A stretch of DNA of 64,000 nucleotides from Aplidium turbinatum (GCA_918807975.1 OU964921.1:15905498-15969497); one strand, 5' to 3'; positions 33,158-45,668 are shown, counted from the first letter of the stretch. Notes: a model not told the origin generated them from the sequence alone. Numbers and translations are program-made.

Positions 33158-35171
33158 TAGAGATGTACCGATACCAATATTGTGGCCGATACCGATCCCG
33201 ATACCGATATCACTTTTTTAGGCCGATACCGATACTGATACCGATATTTTGGCCGATACTTTGGTGTTACAAAAAGATGCAATTTTGGTATTTGCAAGGT
33301 ATTATATCAAATGCTAAGTTTTACCTTATTTGCATAAAACTATTAAAAAAAGCTTTCAATTGGTATACCGTATTTTACGGACCATAAGGCGCACCGGACT
33401 ATAAGGCGCACTGTCAATAAATTGCTTTGATTAGTTTTTTGTTCATACATAAGGCGCACCGGACTATAAGGCGCACCGGACCATAAGGCGCACCGGACCA
33501 TATATAATAGTATGTCGGTACTGGTTTTGAGTGTAGGCAATAAAGCACTACCGCACTTGATCCATACATAAGGCGCATCGGACCATAAGGCGCACGATCA
33601 ATTTATGAGGAAAAAAAAGAATTTAAAGTGCGCCTTATGGTCCGTAAAATATGGTAATTTATTAAAGATTCAAGAATCCAATCTCAACCGCATTTTTGTG
33701 TCATAATAGTAGGTTTTAGTAATGAAAAGCCACCATAATTGAGGACTAGGGTATAAGGGAAGAAACATTACATCATAATTGGGGTTTCTGAAAAATTAAA
33801 TAAAGTGTTTGCGCAAACTCTCCACATAGGCTATCATAATTGATAATAAGATGTAAAATGTAAACCAAGTGATTTGTGTAGTCGTACAAAAACTATTCGA
33901 CAAGTAATATGCAACCTAAGGCTTTTGCCAGGCCAAGACCACCCAGGCAGCAAAAATGCACAATCCTGCATCGCCCCCACGCTGCTAAACGTCCAAAAAA
34001 ACTATGCAACCCGGCTGCCCCCAGCAAGCCGGCTCCACCAGTCCGCGACCCAACTTCCACCCCTCGCTGCAACATACCCACCAGCCCAAACAATTCCACG
34101 GCAGAACTAGCAGGCCCAACACGAAAGCAATGGGACCACGAATCCTCACCAAACCAATCAAAACGGTCCTGCCGCGCCCAAGACGACAACCCCATCGCGA
34201 AGAAAGGAGCGCCCCTCCCGGCCACCAGCACAAGGCCGAGCACCCACCAGCACAGCGAGCAGCTGCGACCCGCCAACCACAACGGTGCAGCTTCCACACT
34301 AGCCATTTCAATTCTTGTCGATGTCAATTCTTGCTGCAAAACGGCTGCCGAGAAACATATAGTTGATTGGATGGTCTAAATGGCTAGCGTGGAAGCCACA
34401 TCGCTATGGCCAGCAAATTGCAACAGCTCGCCACACCAGTGAGTGCCCAGCACCGCGCCGACAGCCGAGAAGAACGCTCCCCCCACAACGAGGCCGCCAT
34501 CCCAGGTGCAGCAAGACCACTTATTGACCAGCCCAACGAGGACTCGCAGTCTCACCGCTCCCACCCACTCCGCCACGACATTGCCCAAGCTTGGCGAGTC
34601 CACCATAACTAAATGCGGAAACCAAATCACAAACCGACAGAACCAGCCCACCAAAAAGAACCAAGTTACACGGGTCCCCCAAACGTCCAGCAACGCAAAA
34701 ACGATGCAAAATTATACACATTTCCGCCACCTGGGCAGTCCTGGCGTGGTTTTATCCTCTGTTGAGAGTAAAAAAGAAACACAAATGATAAATATTGGAG
34801 AAATTGAGTCTCCTTCACAACTTAAGAATCGAACAACGCAAAACTTCTGAAACAAAACGTTTTGTTTGAGTGAAAGAATCACTGTAAGCAAACAATGCCA
34901 AAAGGTGTGCGCATGAAGCCATGGGAGTGTGAGGTATCAAAAATTTGAACAGGTTTTTATTTTTCTACATCAATGTGACGTTAGTTACTACTTTAAAAAA
35001 TCTATATCTTTGCTTCTGCAGAAAATTTGCAGCAAACGCCTTTTTATTACATGTTTAGTATCGGCCACAGTATCGGCCAAATTTTGCCGATACCGATGCC
35101 GATACCGATACTAAAAAAATGGCCGATATCACCGATACCGATGCTGATACCGATATATCGGTACATCTCTA
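33158..35171. mobile_element. hAT-type MITE, TIR TAGAGATGTACCGATACC (copy 1)
   Basis: 2.0 kb with TIRs rich in CCGATA repeats. A perfect 8-bp duplication CTTCTTAC lies at 33150-33157 and 35172-35179. The middle (33900-34750) is C/A-rich with CCCAGGCAGCAAAA-type inverted segments. The long open frames there appear on both strands and are compositional, not genes. A second copy is at 48495-49888. It contains a TA-duplication MITE at 33368-33654. Confidence 0.9.
33368..33654. mobile_element. TA-TSD MITE with ATAAGGCGCACCGGAC repeats
   Basis: Ends CCGTATTTTACGGACC and, in inverse, CCATATTTTACGGACC, flanked by TA. The second copy of the host MITE (48670-48690) lacks it and shows the empty site. 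The interior is a short tandem array of ATAAGGCGCACCGGAC-like units. TA duplication suggests a Tc1/mariner-type mobiliser. Confidence 0.85.
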
Positions 35172-36798
35172 CTTCTTACCTTTTAACAGTTTTTTGATTA
35201 AATTATCACGTCTTGTGCTTTTCGCATTACTTTGTTTTGTGCCACTATCTCTTGTGCTTCTGTCTTTCTTGCGTAATCTGCCTGAGTCCTTGTCTGAACA
35301 ATCAATTAATTTTACCTCTGAAATACTTGACCCGTTGCGCTGTGTAATTTTCAGTTATCATTTTGTGTGAGCGAGGCAGTTTCTCAAATGTTTAGATTTG
35401 ACCATATTTTTGCTGTGATACTATATGATTCTTTAGCATTTCTTTCAATAATGTATTTTTCTTATAGGCTTGAAAAGGGCTATATGACTAGCCGAAAACG
35501 TTCGCTTGTTGTTTTTTGTTTTTATAATGTTAAATGTAGTGTTGTTGCTTAGTTCTGTCTGTTTACAATTAACGTTATTTTATGATAATTCAACGTCGCT
35601 AGATGTCTAATTAATGTAAAACAAACATAAATTTCTTTTTGGGCATTGTTCGCAATATAACCCGCCGGGAAAATTAAATCGATTTGTGCTGACTCGAACG
35701 TTGAATCAACGCAAATTTAACTTACTTTTTCTCCCCGTGAGTTATTCAACGTGAATCACCGCAACAGCGTGCGTATCGCGTTGCTCGCTTTATCGCTGCT
35801 TTTGGTATTATTACATCACAACAAATCAAACAGTGCGGTCGTGATAGACTACTCTAGCATATTTTTCGCTTCTCGTTTTCCATGTTTGGTACAATTTTTT
35901 TCGTAATAAACGTTCACAGCAATTGCCGAGGCAATTTCAACTTTTGCCGTTTGGCTTCGGCAACGTTTTTGTAGGGGTTTGCAGTTACGAATTATCGAAC
36001 AATATTGAAATAAATATCGATATTGAAAAGATATCGTATCGTATCAAAAATTCGATATATCGCCCAACACTACTTGCAATGTTGCCTTGAAATAAAGTTG
36101 TCTGAACTTTTCGGCAGGATATGTATTCTAATTTTAACAATGAGGATTATTACGTTACATTGATCATTTGTTAAAAAGAAACGTCACAGAGAAGCAAGTC
36201 TCAGCTGGGTTCCGCACGTGCTCAGGCGAATGTGGCGACCTTATTCATGCTGATACTGATAGAAATAGAATTTCTGCACATAAGGGAGAGTGTTAGACTA
36301 ACATTATTGTGTTAGTTAGGTAACACTAACACTATTGAGGGCTAACACTATTGAGTCACTAATGCGCATTTGTCTGGACAGTCCTGACATGGAGATTTAC
36401 GACCCGCGCCGACAGTAATCGCTTGGCACAACGATTTTATAACGCGAAAACCATGGAATAAGTGATCGTAGTTGCTTTTGTAATGAGGAAATTTGGATTG
36501 TTGTTTTCAATTGTGTTTATTGCGTCATTACACGACTGTCATTAACGCACTGATTTATTTGCAAGCAATCTGCTCCAGTATACTTCAGGGTCGGTTAATT
36601 AAGCCATTAACCATTGCAGAGTTATTCTGTTGTAGAAAATCTTCTTCTACAAACACGACTACACAATACTGTGGTGTGATTTTGTGCAAAATCTACATGC
36701 AAAAAATATGTCCGGTTGAGATATTAAATGTCCGCTGAAAGAGCCAGTCCGGTTGGACATGCTTGACCGCCGGAAAAAAGTACAAATTTCGAGGCCTG

Positions 36799-37600
36799 TT
36801 AAAAGCCAACCAGCTCAAACAGCACGACTGCTGTAGAGCAAAAGAGGGATTATTCAAAGCTGATTTAGACAATCTATTTGATATCTCAGCAAAAAATTGG
36901 GAAACAACAATGTCAAATGAAGAAGACAAGAAATTCCTGCGTATGCAGCAGATTGATACCACTAGCTGTGCAGCATGGCTGGAATTGATGGCACAAACAG
37001 AGTCACATAAACGAATGCGAAGTGAAGCATTTGAATGCCAGATGCAGCGCTCAGCAACCAACAAACTGTACCACTTTCTGAAATCTTATCGGAGTCTGGT
37101 AATTCAATTGAATCATCAAAAGATGATTTCAACCAAGCACTGCCATCAACTTCAACTTCGAAGATTAGAGTTGTCACCAGTGAAGTTGCAGCTTCTCTGG
37201 ATCGCACCAATGTTACTGACCGTAATGCCATGTTCATTATGGGAGCATACACCCAGGCCATGGGCTGTAATCTAAATGATGTCGTTCTCAGGGATCACTA
37301 TTAAAAGATCCCTATTGTAACACATAAAGAAACAGCTGCATCAATCAAGGCACAGTTCACACCGAAAATCCCACTTGTTCTGCACTGGGATGGAAAATTA
37401 TTACTCGATGCTAGTGGCCAGGGAATGGTAGATCGCATTGCTATCCCAGTCACTGGAGGAACAGAAGTATAGCAGCTTCTTGGTGTACCAAAAATTGGTA
37501 GAGGCACTGGGCAAACACAAGCTGATTCATGCTTAAATGCACTTGGAGAGTGGAAGCTGAAAGATAAAATTCAAGGGCTTGTTTTTGACGCTACTGAGTA
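36799..37600 (+). pseudogene. Transposase remnant (WDGK / FDATE family), left arm
   Basis: Coding text in + sense: KADLDNLFDISAKNW, MGAYTQAMG, then PLVLHWDGKLLLD, LLGVPKIGRGTGQTQ and GLVFDATEYCN. It is interrupted by stops (for example near 37302 and 37469) and a frameshift. The same order of motifs (WDGK, GVSKLASGTG, LCFDT) occurs in the element at 58756-61817. The Asp residues in WDGK and FDAT are candidate catalytic residues; that is inference. The inverse copy of most of this text lies at 37600-39319. I cannot assign the superfamily. Confidence 0.7.
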
Positions 37601-37706
37601 CTGCAATAATTTTCCATCCCAGTGCAGAAGAAGTGGGATTTCGGTGTGAACTGTGCCTTTATTGATGCAGCTGTTTCTTTACGTGTTACAATACAGATCT
37701 TGTAAT

Positions 37707-38523
37707 GGGTCTGCTACTATTCGGTGAGTCCGATTCGGTGAGTCCGATTCGGTGAGAGCCTTTTTCGGTGAGAGCCCTATTCGGTGAGTTTTTTTTTTTA
37801 ATTATTGCGCGCCGTAGCCTAATTATCATTGCCGTTATAGGGTTAGGGATAGGGGTTAGGGGATAGAGGTTAGGGGATATGGGTTGGGGGTTTTTGGGGT
37901 TGGGGATTTTTGTGTTTTTTTTTTGAATTTTTGTTTGAAAATTATCGGGTACCGTAGCCTAATTAAAACCCCTAACCCAAAACCCCCTAACCCAAACCCC
38001 CAAAAACCCCAAAACCGCAAACCCCAACCCCCAAAAACCCCCAACCCCAAAAACCCCCAACCCCCTAACCCCAAAAACCCCCTATCCCTTAACCCCCAAA
38101 CCCCCAAAAACCCCCAACCCCCCAAAAAACCCCAAACCCCAAAAAACCCCAACCCCAAAAAACCCCAACCCCAAAAACCCCCAACCCCAAAACCCCAACC
38201 CCCAAAAACCCCAACCCCAAAAACCCCCAACCTCAAAAAACCCCAACCCCAAAAATCCCCAACCCCCTAACCCCAAAAACCCCCAACCTCAAAAACCCTC
38301 AACCCCCTAACCCCAAAAACCCCCTATCCCCTAACCCCAAAAACCCCCAACCCCCTAACCTCTATCCCCTAACCCCTATCCCCTAACCCTATAACGGCAA
38401 TGATAATTAGGCTACGGCGCGCAATAATTTAAAAAAAAAATCTCACCGAATAGGACTCTCACCGAAAAAGGCTCTCACCGAATCGGACTCACCGAATCAG
38501 ACTCACCGAATCGGGCCATTCCG
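37707..38523. mobile_element. Palindromic MITE with telomere-like C/A-rich arms (A)
   Basis: Ends GGGTCTGCTACTATTCGG and, in inverse, CGGAATGGCCCGATTCGG. Several TTCGGTGAG repeats follow inside. The core is inverted arrays of GGTTAGGGG / CCCCTAACCCC / CCCCAAAAACCCC, reminiscent of telomere repeats. GATCTTGTAAT (11 bp) occurs at both junctions (37696-37706, 38524-38534). Length 817 bp. Long Pro/Gly-rich frames here are compositional. Confidence 0.8.
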
Positions 38524-38604
38524 GATCTTGTAATAGTGTTCCTTGAGAGAACGACATCATTTACATTATAGCCCATGGCCTGGGTGTATGCTCCCATAAT
38601 GAAC

Positions 38605-38804
38605 CGGAATGGCCCGTTTTGGTGAGTCCTATTCGGTGAGTCCGATCCCTTAACGGGGGATTTTTTCATTTTTTTTTAATTATTGGGTACCGTAGTCTAG
38701 TTATCATTGCCGTTTTAGGGTTAGGGGTTTGGGGTTAGGGTTAGAGGTTAGGAACTCACCAAATCGGACTCACCGAATCAGACTCACCGAATAGTAGCAG
38801 ACCC
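38605..38804. mobile_element. Short MITE of the same TTCGGTGAG family (B)
   Basis: 200 bp, ends CGGAATGGCCCG and GTAGCAGACCC, the same two ends as MITE A in the opposite order. The 8-bp duplication TAATGAAC lies at 38597-38604 and 38805-38812. The interior is much shortened but keeps TTAGGG-like text. Confidence 0.82.
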
Positions 38805-39319
38805 TAATGAACATTGCATTACGGTCTGAAACATTGGTGCGATCCAGAGAAGCTGCAACTTTACTGGTGACAACTCTAATCTTCGAAGTTGAAGTTAATG
38901 GCAGTGCTTGCTGCTTGGTTGAAATCATCTTCTGATGATTCAGTTGAATTACGAGACTCCGATAAGATTTCAGAAAGTGGTACAGTTTGTTGGTTGCTGA
39001 GCGCTGCATCTGGCATTCTAATGCTTCACTTTGCATTCGTTTATGTGACTCTGTTTGTGCCATCAATTCCAGCCATGCTGCAGCTAGTGGTAGCACTCTG
39101 CTGCATACGCAGGAATTTCTTGTCTTCTTCATTTGACATTGTTGTTTCCCAATTTTTTGCTGAGATATCAAATAGATTATCTAAATCGGCTTGGAATAAT
39201 CCCTCCTTTGCTCTATAGCAGTCGTGCTGATTGAGCCGGTTGGCTTTTAAAGCATGATAATATTTGAGAAGTTTGTTAAATTTTCTGATAGCAGAACCAA
39301 TTCTTTGGGTAGGTATATG
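38805..39319 (-). pseudogene. Transposase remnant, right arm (inverse copy)
   Basis: Inverse of about 36800-37220. On the - strand it reads QQKIGKQQCQMK, AAWLELMAQTESHKRM and SFLKSYRSLVIQL, in shifted frames. It is the second arm of the palindromic element, so it is a duplicate rather than an independent gene. Confidence 0.7.
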
Positions 39320-41387
39320 CAGGGCTGGATTTCAGCCGGAGCGCCGCTCCGGAAGCTCGATCAAAAAATTGACTTCTCCGGAACGGCGTTCCGGAAGCTC
39401 AAATATTTTTTACTCTTATTATGCTTTGCCCTGTTCATTAAAAGTATATCCATAATTCTTGATGAGTCGAACACGTTAAATCGGGTATTCACTCTGATAA
39501 TATATCTTCGTACCAGTCTTGACGGAAGCGAACCTGTAAATGTATTTGTAGATCTTGTTGAGCTCGCTAGTCTTACGGCGAATGGCATCTTTGCTTCCTT
39601 GAAAAGCTGCCTAAAATCATATGACATGTCTACAACATTTTTATCTTGTTTGATTGGTGCTGTATGTAATGGCGATTGGCGCGGCTGTGATGATAGGTCG
39701 CAAAAATGGTGTAGCAAAATGGCTTCGTGATTCATTTCCAGACATTGTGGTGTGGTATTGTGCAAGTGCAGCCATAGATTGGAACTATTGGTTCGTCATG
39801 CTGTAAAATCAGTCAGTAATTTGAATCGATTTCGATCTTTTATGGACAAACGCTATAGCCTTTACCACGCTTCTCCTAACAATAGCAGGGAATTGGGTGA
39901 ATGTGCAGCTGCTGTTGAAGTGCAGTTGTTGAAAATCGGAAGGGTAGGCCTACTAGACACACGTTGGGTAGCCTCGAGTTTCCGCACAGTTAGTGCCGTC
40001 TGGAATGATTTCCCGGCACTTTTCGAATTTTTCAAAAAGGGGGCTATTAGCGACACAAGAGATTCTCGGGAACGTGCGAAATATCAAGGACTCTTGTCGA
40101 AGATAACATCCACGGATTTCTTGTTGGACTTGGCTTTGATGTACGAATACTCACAAGAATTATCCGAAATAGCCTAAGCCTTGAACTATAAAACAGAGCA
40201 TGTAGGCTACTATTTGAGATGCAGATAACAAAATTAATAATCTTGCAAAATTATTTGAAACACGAAGGAAAGAACCCGGATGGCATTATGGCATTGCTAA
40301 GGATGCTGAAGAAAACTTAGAGTTCAAAGGTGTAGAATTACATGTAAACAATTGCAGAAATAGTCCGCTAATCAATCCCCGCATCTTCTACACTGTAAAT
40401 CAAAAATTGTAGTTTTAACCACTTCTAGGGGTGGTCTAAAAATTCCACTTCTACTTTTTCATTCCCACCCCATAGCCTATTGGGAAAGATGGTCATTTCC
40501 ACCCTACCAAAGGGTGGTATTTTCCACCGAACAGAGAAGGGTGTATAATCACTTAGGAAATTCCATCCAAGATCGCTTGTTGAATTCAACAGACTTGTCA
40601 TTCATTAACAGCTGAAAAATACTTGATTCAACTATTTGGCCAGAGGACACAGTAGCCTAACGACACACGGAGAAAACGAAATCATTGAAGTGGCAAAGAG
40701 ATTGCGCTTAGATGAACTCGAAGCTGCTGTGAGAGGACTTCGTGAATATACAACTACGAAAAGAAGATGACAGAGTCTTCAAAATTTGATAACGTCACTA
40801 TAATCCCTTCCAATTTCATCGAGCGAGTGTGAGCGCGGATTTTCACAAATGAACCTCATACTGACATCTGACCGTGCTTCTCTACACACTGTAGCCAAAC
40901 TGTTTCAAGTTTACTTTTTATACGAATGATCCGTCTTCCACTGAGAAATTTTTAACCAGCGAAGCGGGCAGCGAAGTATGTTGGATCCTGATTACGCCAT
41001 GGACGTAACCCGGCAATTGAGACCCGAAGTCGCCAGAGGTTTTATGATTTTGAATACGATAAGTGTCTTAAAAATTGTAGGCTATAACTTGAAAAATCAA
41101 AAGTGGAAAAAACTAAAAACAAATTTTTTTTCTTTTTTTTTTCTAGGCTATAGGCTAACTTGTATTTTTTTGTATTATTGTTTCACTAAAATATTAATAT
41201 TTTCATTGAACAACGCTATACCATCTATAAACCATGATACTTACTTTAGCAACGTTTTAGGTACATCAAGTGTGTTGTTTCAAAGTCTTATAAAGACATA
41301 TTTCTGAATCTCTTCCACGGCACCTAGCGCATTTGGAAAGTAAAAAACTAGCGCTCCGGAAGCTAATCTTCTGGAAATCCACCACTG
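39320..41387 (+). mobile_element. hAT element with degraded transposase
   Basis: Ends CAGGGCTGGATTTC and, in inverse, CAGTGGTGGATTTC. Perfect 8-bp duplication GGTATATG (39312-39319, 41388-41395). Inside, + strand text matches the KIAA1586-like branch of hAT transposases: ISIILDESNTLN, CSHRLELLVRHAV, LDTRWVASSFRTVSAVW, and a C-terminal relic near 40800-40930 of the SECERGFSQMN dimerisation type. Many stops and at least two frameshifts. A segment about 40390-40600 looks like a further small insertion. Confidence 0.88.
39430..40930 (+). pseudogene. hAT transposase pseudogene
   Basis: Longest intact piece is 39752-40177 (141 codons: HRLELLVRHAVKSVSNLNRF...RWVASSFRTVSAVWNDFPALFEFF). It is preceded in another frame by SISIILDESNTLNRVFTLII at about 39435 and followed by the decayed dimerisation domain. 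It is dead in this copy, with several stops between 40174 and 40900. Confidence 0.8.
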
Positions 41388-42232
41388 GGTATATGTGCCC
41401 TGTTCCAGAAACTAACTGTTGCATTTACTGCAACTTTAGCACTTTCACCTATACACAAGCCTTTCTCTTGATGATGAAACATAAATTTTTGAAAGACCTC
41501 TTTATTTGTTGGTATTCCGGAAGAGGTAATATCTTCTTGGAAATGCCCCAGCATCCAAATTTCTGGAGAACTTCTAGTTTTGGATGGCATGATCAAACAC
41601 AGAATAAAATATTATCCTCATAAATTTCCAATATGCAATGTACTATACTAAACAGCCGAAAATAAATGAAAATTTTGTTAAAATTCTGGAAATGCATCAA
41701 ATTTCGTAAATTCGCCTATTTTCCTCTAAAATGTAAAGTTATGAGTTACCTCCAAACATTCTTCAAATCGAAAAAAAATTAGCAGGAGTAAGTTTTAGGT
41801 TAAATCATCATCATCATCATCATAATTCATCGTCGGTTTGTTCCCCACTAGTGATGGTGGCCGATTGTTTCCGCGCAGCAATTGTTTTAATCCCTTTTCT
41901 CCATTTCACCCTGTCCCTTGCATCTTCCTCCTTCAGTCCGACTTTTTTAAATTCATCCTTCACTTGTTGTTTCCACATTCTTCTTGGACGACCGCGTTTC
42001 CTCTTCCCATCCACCTTTAGATCTAGTGCCTTTCTAAGAAAACTTCCTTCCTCCCTCCTTATCACATGTCCATACCATCTTACTCCATTTGCCCTTGCCA
42101 GTTGGTCTATGGTCTCTCTCATCTCTAGCATATCCAACAATTCTTCAGTCCTTTTTTCCCTTCTCGTTTTCACCCCACACATTGCTCTCACCATTGACCT
42201 TTCCGTTCTTCTCAGGATTGCCAGTTCACTCT

Positions 42233-42412
42233 CTCGTCCAAGAAGAACGTGGAAACAACAAGTGAAGGATGAATTTAAAAAAGTCGGACTGAAGGAGGAA
42301 GATGCAAGGGACAGGGTGAAATGGAGAAAAGGGATTAAAACAATTGCTGCGCGGAAACAATCGGCCACCCCCACTAGTGGGGAACAAACCGACGATGGAT
42401 TATGATGATGAT
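42233..42412 (+). mobile_element. 3' end fragment of an RTE LINE, inverted
   Basis: A + strand piece of about 175 bp reading TWKQQVKDEFKKVGLKEED, the same LINE C-terminus as the surrounding - copy, and ending in (ATG)n. ACTCTCTC lies at both sides (about 42226-42233, 42411-42418), so it is a separate, severely 5'-truncated insertion. Confidence 0.75.
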
Positions 42413-44667
42413 GACTCTCTCTCAATATCCATGTCTCGCTACCATATAGCATTGCAGGCCGCACACAGCTCCGATATACTTTCCCTTTCATCCTTAGTGA
42501 GAATTTTCTGCCATACAACATTTCCCCACATTCCCTGAACTTTGCCCAGCCCAATCTTGCCCTTCCACTTCATTCCTTCCTTTACTGCATTTCCCACAAA
42601 CAAAACACTTCGCCAATCTTGTTGCGGGGTCATTTCATTATAATTCATCCAGGCCATGGAACCATAAAATTTATAATTGTCCCATTTTTTCACAGTTTAA
42701 AATGCTTGAAATTCTGAGTTATTTGGCACAAATTTTGTCAAAATTGGTCGAGCGGTTTTTGTTTTATCGCTATTTTAATGTTTAACCACCAGGTGGCGAT
42801 TTTTTTAGTGAGCCGCATAAAAATGCTCATATCTTGGGACTTAGTTGCCCAATCTTCATAAAATTGGTATCTATCCCCCCATTTTCAGGGATGGGCTTAC
42901 CAAAAATGAAGGTTAAAATGAGCTAGGAGTTATACTTTTTGTGATATAAACATTTGTAGTGCTTCGATAGCCTGGCCGATTTCGCCATGCGGCCACACAT
43001 TTTTTTCAAAATTTTTTTGATCATTATTATTAGCATATTTGTTATATTCCAAAAATATCTTTTAAATTACTTACAATTCACAACCTCATAATAAAAATTG
43101 TGCACAAAAATGCAGAATTTTTAAAATAGTCAAAAACATTAGATTTTATTTTTTTATGAATTTTGGGATAAGACTTTAGATTTCATTACCACTACTTGTA
43201 TTACAACTATTTTATGAGCAGAACTGTAGTCAAGCTTTCTTCTCAATGCTAATATTGATGTAGATAACTGACTCCTATTCCAATAATTCTACTTTAATCA
43301 CTAACAATTCATCAGCCCATACTGGGTGGTCCGCCCCTCCCCTCCCCCCTTACTACACCACTGTATGTCAAGCAAAGCATAGTAGTATAATACATTATTA
43401 CACAAAGTGAAGGAGTCAAGACATAAAGATGAAGGAGTTTAATACATCGAAAGGATGTAATGAGCTTGTCCGATGTGGAAAATAATTATATCATTTTCCA
43501 AACATGTCTCGCTGCTACTGGTACGACAGTGTGCACAGTACAATTGTGTTACTTTAATTTGTCAGAAGTTACATTAAAGAACAGCGACAGTCTTAATAGT
43601 AAAGTGAGTTATATGCAACAATCTAAAAAATACATAACAATCTGAGAAAGAAAGTACATTACAAAGTAAAGTCACACTATTCTGACGATATAACTACAAG
43701 TCTATACACTTCTGCTATCATTTCTGAATTGGAATACAGTATATAGGCTTTGTCTGCACTGATCATTGTAAAATTACATACATACATCATTGTAAGATTA
43801 TTAGTGCCAAGAAGTGTACAAAACATTAAAGATAGTTTTAAGTGACTTTCTGCAATAAAATACAATTAAAAAGGATTCAATAAACCTATAGTTTTGCATG
43901 CATAACTAGTGCATCCCATTTTGCATCGAACATTATGTGACACTGGACAAAATATGCTCACTGCAGAGCCATTACAACATGTGAGGGGCAACAATCGGAA
44001 TGAATAAAAACGCAATTGAACAATGAACAAGGGCCGCCATGCATGTAAATAAACCGACAACCACGGTTTCTACCATGATTGTAGCTAAACATCTGAAAGG
44101 CAGCATGAATTACTATACAATTGAACACGGGTTGTCATGCATGCGAATAAACTTTAAACCACAGTTTCTAGCATGTATTGTACAGTAACTAAGCTCTGTG
44201 AGAGGAAGCAAAAATATAAATACAATACAACATAAATGATCAAAGGTTGTTGCACACTTGGACACATACAACAACATGCCATTATTGTAACATTAGTCAA
44301 GACCTAGACAGCAATTTCAGGCAACCAAACCCAACCTAATAGAAGCCAATCAATGCTCTTCTTGAATGCAAATGAAGCGACGATTCACAGTTTCCATGTT
44401 TGGAGCCGAAAATATGTATATTCTGCCTGTTATAGTGGAAACTGTTCAAAATCATCATGATTGAAGAAATGTGCATGTAACACTTATCTTCATGGCCAGG
44501 CTAGTCAAAAGATGGAGAGGGGCCACAAGGATGCATAAAATTGACCAGAACATCACTCTTTTCTTTGTCCACAATAATTCAACAAGCCCAACCCACCACT
44601 GACCGTCATAAACACATGCTACATAAGACATGACACTTGCATCTTGGATGTTTATCATTGGGGCTGC

Positions 44668-44861
44668 ATAGCCTCACTGGAACGGCAATCGAAAGGGCGC
44701 CGGTTCGACACCGCTCTAGAGCATGCGGCTGTGTCTGTGGCAGGACACTAAAAGGCATGCCTGAAGGTGGACACGAAGATTGGCTTCCTTGCCTTCCCGT
44801 CCACTTAATCTAAATCTTCAACCACCGGGTGTAAGCCTGGATACGACAAGGAAAGGAAGGA
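44668..44861 (+). mobile_element. tRNA-derived SINE (copy 2)
   Basis: Same family as 6570-6795. It has a degraded A box (TAGCCTCACTGG) and an intact B box (GGTTCGACACC), then the shared body and the tail CTGGATACGACAAGG. The 14-bp duplication ATCATTGGGGCTGC flanks it (44654-44667, 44862-44875), as expected from LINE-mediated insertion. Confidence 0.87.
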
Positions 44862-45668
44862 ATCATTGGGGCTGCCTCGAAGAAACAATGTGTGCCAGCG
44901 AATTGTGAATCATCTGATACGCGCTTAAAACTGAAAGAACCAATACAACTTGAACTAAAGTAATGGTATCCATGAGTACTAGGCAGTAGGCACAGTGCTT
45001 CCACGCTGGAGCCTTTGTTCAAAAGTGGTCATTTTTTGCCACAAATCATGGTAAATCTCCATGTGACGAGATTGATGGAGTGGTAAAAAGGAAGCTGGGT
45101 AACGAAAGTCTAGGCAGACCAACTGCTAACCAAATTTTGACTGCTGCAGCTGCCTATCAATACTGCTCTGAAGCTGTAACAAGTGTAACTTTCTTCTATA
45201 TAAAAGCTGAGGAACTGGTGCCAGTGAGAAATACTCAACAAAGATTCCAGCGTGGAAGCACTGTGCCTGGTCTTGAATTTCTTCAATCCAGATGATTTTG
45301 GACAGTTTCCACTATAACAGGCAGAATATACACATTTTCGGCTCCAAACATGGAAACTGTGAATCGTCGCTTCATTTGCATTCAAGAAGAGCATTGATTG
45401 GCTTCTATTAGGTTGGGTTTGATTGCCTGAAATTGCTGTCTAGGTCTTGACTAATGTTACAATAATGGCATGTTGTTCTATGTGTCCAAGTGTACAACAA
45501 CCTTTGTTCATTTATGTTGTATTTATATTTTTGCTTCCTTTCACAGAGCATAGTTACTGTACAATACATGCTAGAAACCGTGGTTTGCAGTTTATTTGCA
45601 TGCATGACAACCCGTGTTCAAATTTATGCTGCTTTTCACATGTTTAGCTACATGGTAGAAACCGTGGT

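Larger units (their letters stand above)
30963..35566. mobile_element. Penelope-like element, head-to-head pair
   Basis: Two 5'-truncated copies joined head to head near 32190: one reading - (30963 to about 32190), one reading + (32190-33157, then 35172-35566 after a MITE). A duplication of about 12 bp, AATTAACGTTAT, flanks the pair (30951-30962 and 35567-35578). Both carry the end of the RT and a GIY-YIG endonuclease, the Penelope hallmark. Inverted adjacent copies are common in this class. Confidence 0.88.
30352..36072. mobile_element. hAT element (expanded), TIR TAGTGTTGGGCGATAT
   Basis: Ends TAGTGTTGGGCGATAT and inverse (TATCGCCCAACACTA) with a perfect 8-bp duplication CTTGCAAT (30344-30351, 36073-36080). 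The uninterrupted target is visible in the second copy at about 50880-50895. Outside the Penelope insert it has about 1.1 kb, mostly shared with 53870-54740. A short frame at 30484-30726 (ALIRLGLVIPPSRYATAID) has no recognised function. No hAT transposase seen, so it is non-autonomous. Confidence 0.87.
30050..36798. mobile_element. CAGGCCTCG-type element with 6-bp TSD (copy 1, expanded)
   Basis: Ends CAGGCCTCGAAATT and inverse. The 6-bp duplication TTAAAA lies at 30044-30049 and 36799-36804. Its net 1.0-kb sequence matches the free copy at 50586-51604. It is expanded to 6.7 kb by a hAT inserted at 30352. Non-coding apart from the insert. The superfamily is uncertain; 6-bp duplications occur in a few groups such as IS3EU and Dada. 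Confidence 0.85.

Noticed and set aside
33893-34850. Overlapping frames of 100-156 codons
   Set aside because: C/A-rich MITE interior; frames open on both strands with no domain, and they are not preserved in the second copy at 48495-49888.
37856-38276. Gly- or Pro-rich frames on both strands
   Set aside because: Products of the CCCCAAAAACCCC-type repeats of MITE A.
37850-38400. True telomere or chromosome end
   Set aside because: The repeats are degenerate, inverted and bounded by MITE ends and a target duplication in the middle of the contig.
44668-44861. Functional tRNA gene
   Set aside because: Has pol III boxes but no cloverleaf, and is flanked by a 14-bp duplication; it is a SINE.
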